From the NCBI GenBank assembly GCA_013361075.1, contig JABWAJ010000208.1, positions 1 through 8,832 on the forward strand: DNA of 8,832 nt, written 5' to 3'. The notes beneath the pieces are model-generated. The model was not told the origin of the DNA, did no database searches, and saw only the letters and a program-made list of their open reading frames with translations. Position numbers and translations under genes: made by a program. This DNA is from Saprospiraceae bacterium. GTDB taxonomy: Bacteria > Bacteroidota > Bacteroidia > Chitinophagales > Saprospiraceae. Positions 7,217-8,832 of this stretch are shown here, piece by piece (positions within the stretch are counted from its first letter, which is position 1; every line of letters begins with the position of its first letter).

Positions 7217-7771
7217 CTACCCGCTTACAGCGTTCGGTTTATTTTTTTCTTTTGATTTATTAAGGATTGATGCTACAAAATCTTTAGCCATAATTTCTTT
7301 TAATTTAGCATACTCCTTTTTGTCCTGGTTTGCCTTTTCAGCAATTTCGTATTTCAGCTTTTCATATTCTTTCCTTGCTTTTTCATGGTTTCTGAGGTAA
7401 TTCCGGAAATTTAAATGCCGGTGCAGTTCTTCACAGGTAATATGACAAACATACAAATGATGGCTGATGGAGTCCAGTACCAAATGGATGTCCTTTTTTT
7501 TCTCCCGTTTGAAAACCTCTCTGCCTTCAATTCCCTGATTTCCATTGTGATAATAACCCAGTTTTTCCAGCCCGGTTTTAATTTCCTCAAACAATCCCGG
7601 GTTGTTGTAGGCAATATCAATGTCAATAATTGGTTTTGCAGACAGGTTTTTTATGGATGTACTCCCGATATGTTCAATTTGGATTCCATTTTGGAAGATA
7701 TGTTCACTCAGGACTTCCTTTATTTTATCAAAATCGTTTTCCCAGTGTTCCTGGTATTTTTGTATGAGCAT
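7217..7771 (-). CDS. GrpB family protein (nucleotidyltransferase-like fold)
   Basis: The protein of 184 residues has the GrpB-family (PF04229) signature EHIGSTSIKNLSAKPIIDIDI at residues 33-53. G36-S-T-S39 and the acidic pair D50/D52 look like a nucleotidyltransferase active site. The block SHHLYVC at 103-109 corresponds to the usual H-H-L-H-V-C. Members are cytoplasmic, about 170-200 residues long, and of unproven substrate. An in-frame ATG at 7825 would add 18 residues (MVIIPTGGRSGRSANTDK); I prefer 7771 because the family normally begins close to the Y-x-x-x-W motif, but the promoter at 7841-7872 would permit either start. The gene is visibly A+T-rich compared with its neighbours, as expected of a frequently transferred accessory gene. 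Related short sequences lie on both sides of it, at 7219-7237 and 7895-7914. Confidence 0.88.
   Translation of the reverse strand: MLIQKYQEHWENDFDKIKEVLSEHIFQNGIQIEHIGSTSIKNLSAKPIIDIDIAYNNPGLFEEIKTGLEKLGYYHNGNQGIEGREVFKREKKKDIHLVLDSISHHLYVCHITCEELHRHLNFRNYLRNHEKARKEYEKLKYEIAEKANQDKKEYAKLKEIMAKDFVASILNKSKEKNKPNAVSG
7219..7237 (+). repeat. short flanking repeat, left copy
   Basis: The sequence ACCCGCTTACAGCGTTCGG resembles 7895-7914 on the other side of the GrpB gene in the same orientation, about 15 of 20 aligned columns being identical. It includes a mini-hairpin, CGCT-TAC-AGCG, and overlaps the last codons of the GrpB-family gene. Confidence 0.4.
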
Positions 7772-7840
7772 TTTGTCGGTATTTGCGGATCGACCGCTTC
7801 TTCCCCCAGTCGGAATGATTACCATTTGCTAAATTTCAAG

Positions 7841-7872
7841 CAAAGTTAAGCATAATACCACCATGTAACAAA
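7841..7872 (-). promoter_or_regulatory. Bacteroidota-type promoter for the GrpB-family gene
   Basis: On the minus strand, TTTG (7872-7869) is followed after 20 bases by TAACTTTG (7848-7841), an exact match to TAnnTTTG. Initiation would be near 7835. The -33 element overlaps the TAACAA arm of the adjacent inverted repeat, so that repeat could double as a control site. Confidence 0.6.
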
Positions 7873-7906
7873 TGATATGCCGGGCAACGCCAAGACACGC
7901 TTGTTA
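7866..7906. repeat. TAACAA/TTGTTA inverted repeat
   Basis: Perfect 6-base arms at 7866-7871 and 7901-7906 are separated by 29 bases containing GGCAACGCC. The size and the terminal AAC/GTT arms recall an attC-like site, but the flanking bases do not satisfy RYYYAAC or GTTRRRY on either strand. It lies directly beyond the promoter of the GrpB-family gene. Confidence 0.4.
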
Positions 7907-7914
7907 GCTTTCGG
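7895..7914 (+). repeat. short flanking repeat, right copy
   Basis: ACACGCTTGTTAGCTTTCGG is the counterpart of 7219-7237 in the same orientation. The two copies bracket the GrpB-family gene and its promoter as a unit of about 680 bases. It overlaps the right arm of the TAACAA/TTGTTA inverted repeat. Confidence 0.4.
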
Positions 7915-7959
7915 CAGCGAAAAAATACATGAGTTATGAAAGCCTTTCAAAGTATTCCC

Positions 7960-7989
7960 TTGTTCCATCCCGAACACTTCCTATCTTTG
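7960..7989 (+). promoter_or_regulatory. Bacteroidota-type promoter toward lpd
   Basis: TTG (7960-7962), a 19-base spacer and TATCTTTG (7982-7989) form an exact Bacteroidota sigma-A-type pair. Transcription would start near 7995, giving a leader of nearly 230 bases before the lpd ATG. The palindrome at 8061-8199 would then lie within this leader. Confidence 0.6.
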
Positions 7990-8060
7990 CCGCGTTTTAA
8001 TCAAGTCGCCACGAAAAGTTGGCGGCGGCATTGGATCATCAGGGTCTGAGGTTGTGCGAT

Positions 8061-8199
8061 AAGGTGCAAGTTGCAAAAGACAAAAGGCAATAATTTAGTG
8101 AAATAAAATGATTTCGTAAAGTACATCTATTTGATTACGAAAACATTGAACTTTACAAAGCTGAATTGCCTCTTGCCTCTTGCCCTTTACCTCTTACAC
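8061..8199. repeat. imperfect palindrome with heptad-repeat arms in the lpd leader
   Basis: The core is an inverted repeat with 13-base arms and one mismatch: AATGATTTCGTAA (8107-8119) and TTACGAAAACATT (8135-8147), with a 15-base loop. The outer arms are heptad repeats on opposite strands: GCAAGTT, GCAAAAG, ACAAAAG, GCAA (8066-8090), and TTGCCTC, TTGCCTC, TTGCCCT, TTACCTC (8166-8193). Aligned as complements, 16 of 19 bases agree next to the shared GGCAAT, and every mismatch is A against G. The arms are equidistant from the centre near 8127. This is one symmetrical structure of about 130 bases. It could be a dispersed non-coding repeat or a leader RNA structure. Confidence 0.6.
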
Positions 8200-8222
8200 A
8201 ACCCTGACCACAACTCAACACC

Positions 8223-8832
8223 ATGGATTTTGATGTAATCGTTATCGGGGGTGGCCCCGGAGGATATGTGGCAGCCATTCGGGCGGCCCAATTAGGCATG
8301 AAAGTAGCGGTCGTGGAACGCGAATCGCTGGGCGGGATCTGCCTCAACTGGGGCTGTATTCCCAGCAAGACGCTCCTCTCCGTCGTGGAGCTTGGGGACA
8401 AACTCAAGAAGGCTGTGGAGTTGGGGCTCATGCTTCCGGCTCCAGCCGCGTATGACCTGGCTCGTATGGTGGCCAGAAAAGAGAAGGTCGTCGCTTCGCT
8501 TGTCAAAGGGATTACGACACTGTTCAAAGGCTGGGGGATTGAACAGGTCTCCGGACAAGGGGTTGTCAAGGACGCACGTACCCTAGCCGTGACACTTCCG
8601 GATGGAGCACGGCGTGAGATTCAGGCCGATGCACTGGTGATTGCGACCGGCTCCTCCTGGCCGAACCTTCCTCAATTTCCCATCGATGGCCAGCAGATCG
8701 TGACCAGTCAGCAACTGCTTGATCTGACACAGATTCCGGCCAGCCTTGCCATCTTGGGTGGTGGAGTAGAGGGGTGCGAGTTTGCTGCGTTGTACAGTGG
8801 TCTTGGGGCAGAGGTTACCATTCTTGAACTCC
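8223..8832 (+). CDS. lpdA: dihydrolipoyl dehydrogenase (E3), N-terminal part
   Basis: The frame runs off the right edge after 203 of the usual 460-475 residues. The FAD-binding motif G9-x-G11-x-x-G14 opens the protein. The redox-active disulfide follows as G-G-I-C40-L-N-W-G-C45-I-P-S-K. An ATG motif (VIATGS, 139-144) and the second dinucleotide motif G179-G-G181-V-E-G184 mark FAD and NAD binding. E3 reoxidises dihydrolipoamide in the 2-oxoacid dehydrogenase and glycine cleavage complexes, in the cytoplasm. After about codon 30 the gene has clearly higher G+C at third positions (about 75% over codons 41-80 against about 46% over the first 28), with many CTC/CTT and GTC codons. Residues 50-110 and the W-P-N-L-P segment read to me more like lpd of Nitrospira-type bacteria than of Bacteroidota; this is recollection, not a search. 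Start ATG 8223 has no Shine-Dalgarno, as is normal in Bacteroidota. Confidence 0.93.
   Translation, partial: MDFDVIVIGGGPGGYVAAIRAAQLGMKVAVVERESLGGICLNWGCIPSKTLLSVVELGDKLKKAVELGLMLPAPAAYDLARMVARKEKVVASLVKGITTLFKGWGIEQVSGQGVVKDARTLAVTLPDGARREIQADALVIATGSSWPNLPQFPIDGQQIVTSQQLLDLTQIPASLAILGGGVEGCEFAALYSGLGAEVTILEL

Larger units (their letters stand above)
7826..8222. other. divergent control region between the GrpB-family gene and lpd
   Basis: This non-coding stretch of about 400 bases contains a minus-strand promoter (7841-7872), a TAACAA/TTGTTA inverted repeat (7866-7906), a plus-strand promoter (7960-7989), a small CGCCA/TGGCG stem near 8018-8036, and the heptad-armed palindrome (8061-8199). 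No credible protein-coding frame or recognisable RNA family was seen. Confidence 0.6.

Noticed and set aside
7415..7849. 144-residue plus-strand ORF across the GrpB gene
   Set aside because: It is antisense to a gene with clear family motifs and has no recognisable domain.
7866..7906. Classical integron attC site
   Set aside because: The AAC/GTT ends are present but the RYYYAAC and GTTRRRY boxes each fail by a base on both strands, and no integrase is in the window.
8153..8569. 138-residue minus-strand ORF over lpd
   Set aside because: It is low-complexity S/T/P-rich antisense sequence over strongly conserved FAD and disulfide motifs, and it runs into the palindrome.

Overview
The window looks like chromosomal DNA of a member of the Bacteroidota, perhaps a Saprospiria- or Chitinophagia-like environmental lineage. 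Three spacers carry promoter-like pairs of the Bacteroidota type (TTG or TTTG, 18-20 bases, TAnnTTTG). Starts lack Shine-Dalgarno sequences, and the gene content fits: an RlhA-type U32 protein with a C-terminal cysteine cluster, a WG-repeat lipoprotein, and an exported class C beta-lactamase-family hydrolase with a TPR tail. The last gene, at the right edge, is richer in G+C and reads unlike the rest.

Layout. 1-1148 (+): C-terminal part of a U32-family protein (RlhA/YdcP type). 1149-1352: spacer with three related inverted-repeat arms and a terminator-like hairpin. 1353-2894 (-): an unrecognised exported protein built from about five units of roughly 90 residues, four of them with an exactly conserved C-x17-C. 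3021-4457 (-): WG-repeat probable lipoprotein, just upstream of and co-oriented with the previous gene. 4458-4764: divergent promoter region. 4765-6561 (+): beta-lactamase-family serine hydrolase with TPRs. 6565-7116 (-): DUF5946 protein, convergent with a 3-base gap. 7217-7771 (-): GrpB-family nucleotidyltransferase-fold protein. 7772-8222: divergent control region with one promoter facing each way and a roughly 130-base imperfect palindrome. 8223-8832 (+): first 203 residues of dihydrolipoyl dehydrogenase.

How the genes relate. The two adjacent exported-protein genes (WG lipoprotein, then C-x17-C repeat protein) could form one envelope transcription unit. The small A+T-rich GrpB and DUF5946 genes have short related sequences and structured spacers around them and look like an accessory insertion between the hydrolase and lpd, somewhat cassette-like, although no integron consensus is met. 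U32 and lpd are housekeeping functions (rRNA modification; 2-oxoacid dehydrogenase complexes). No phage, IS, CRISPR or RNA gene was seen. The best candidates for something undescribed are the C-x17-C repeat family and the heptad-armed palindrome in front of lpd.
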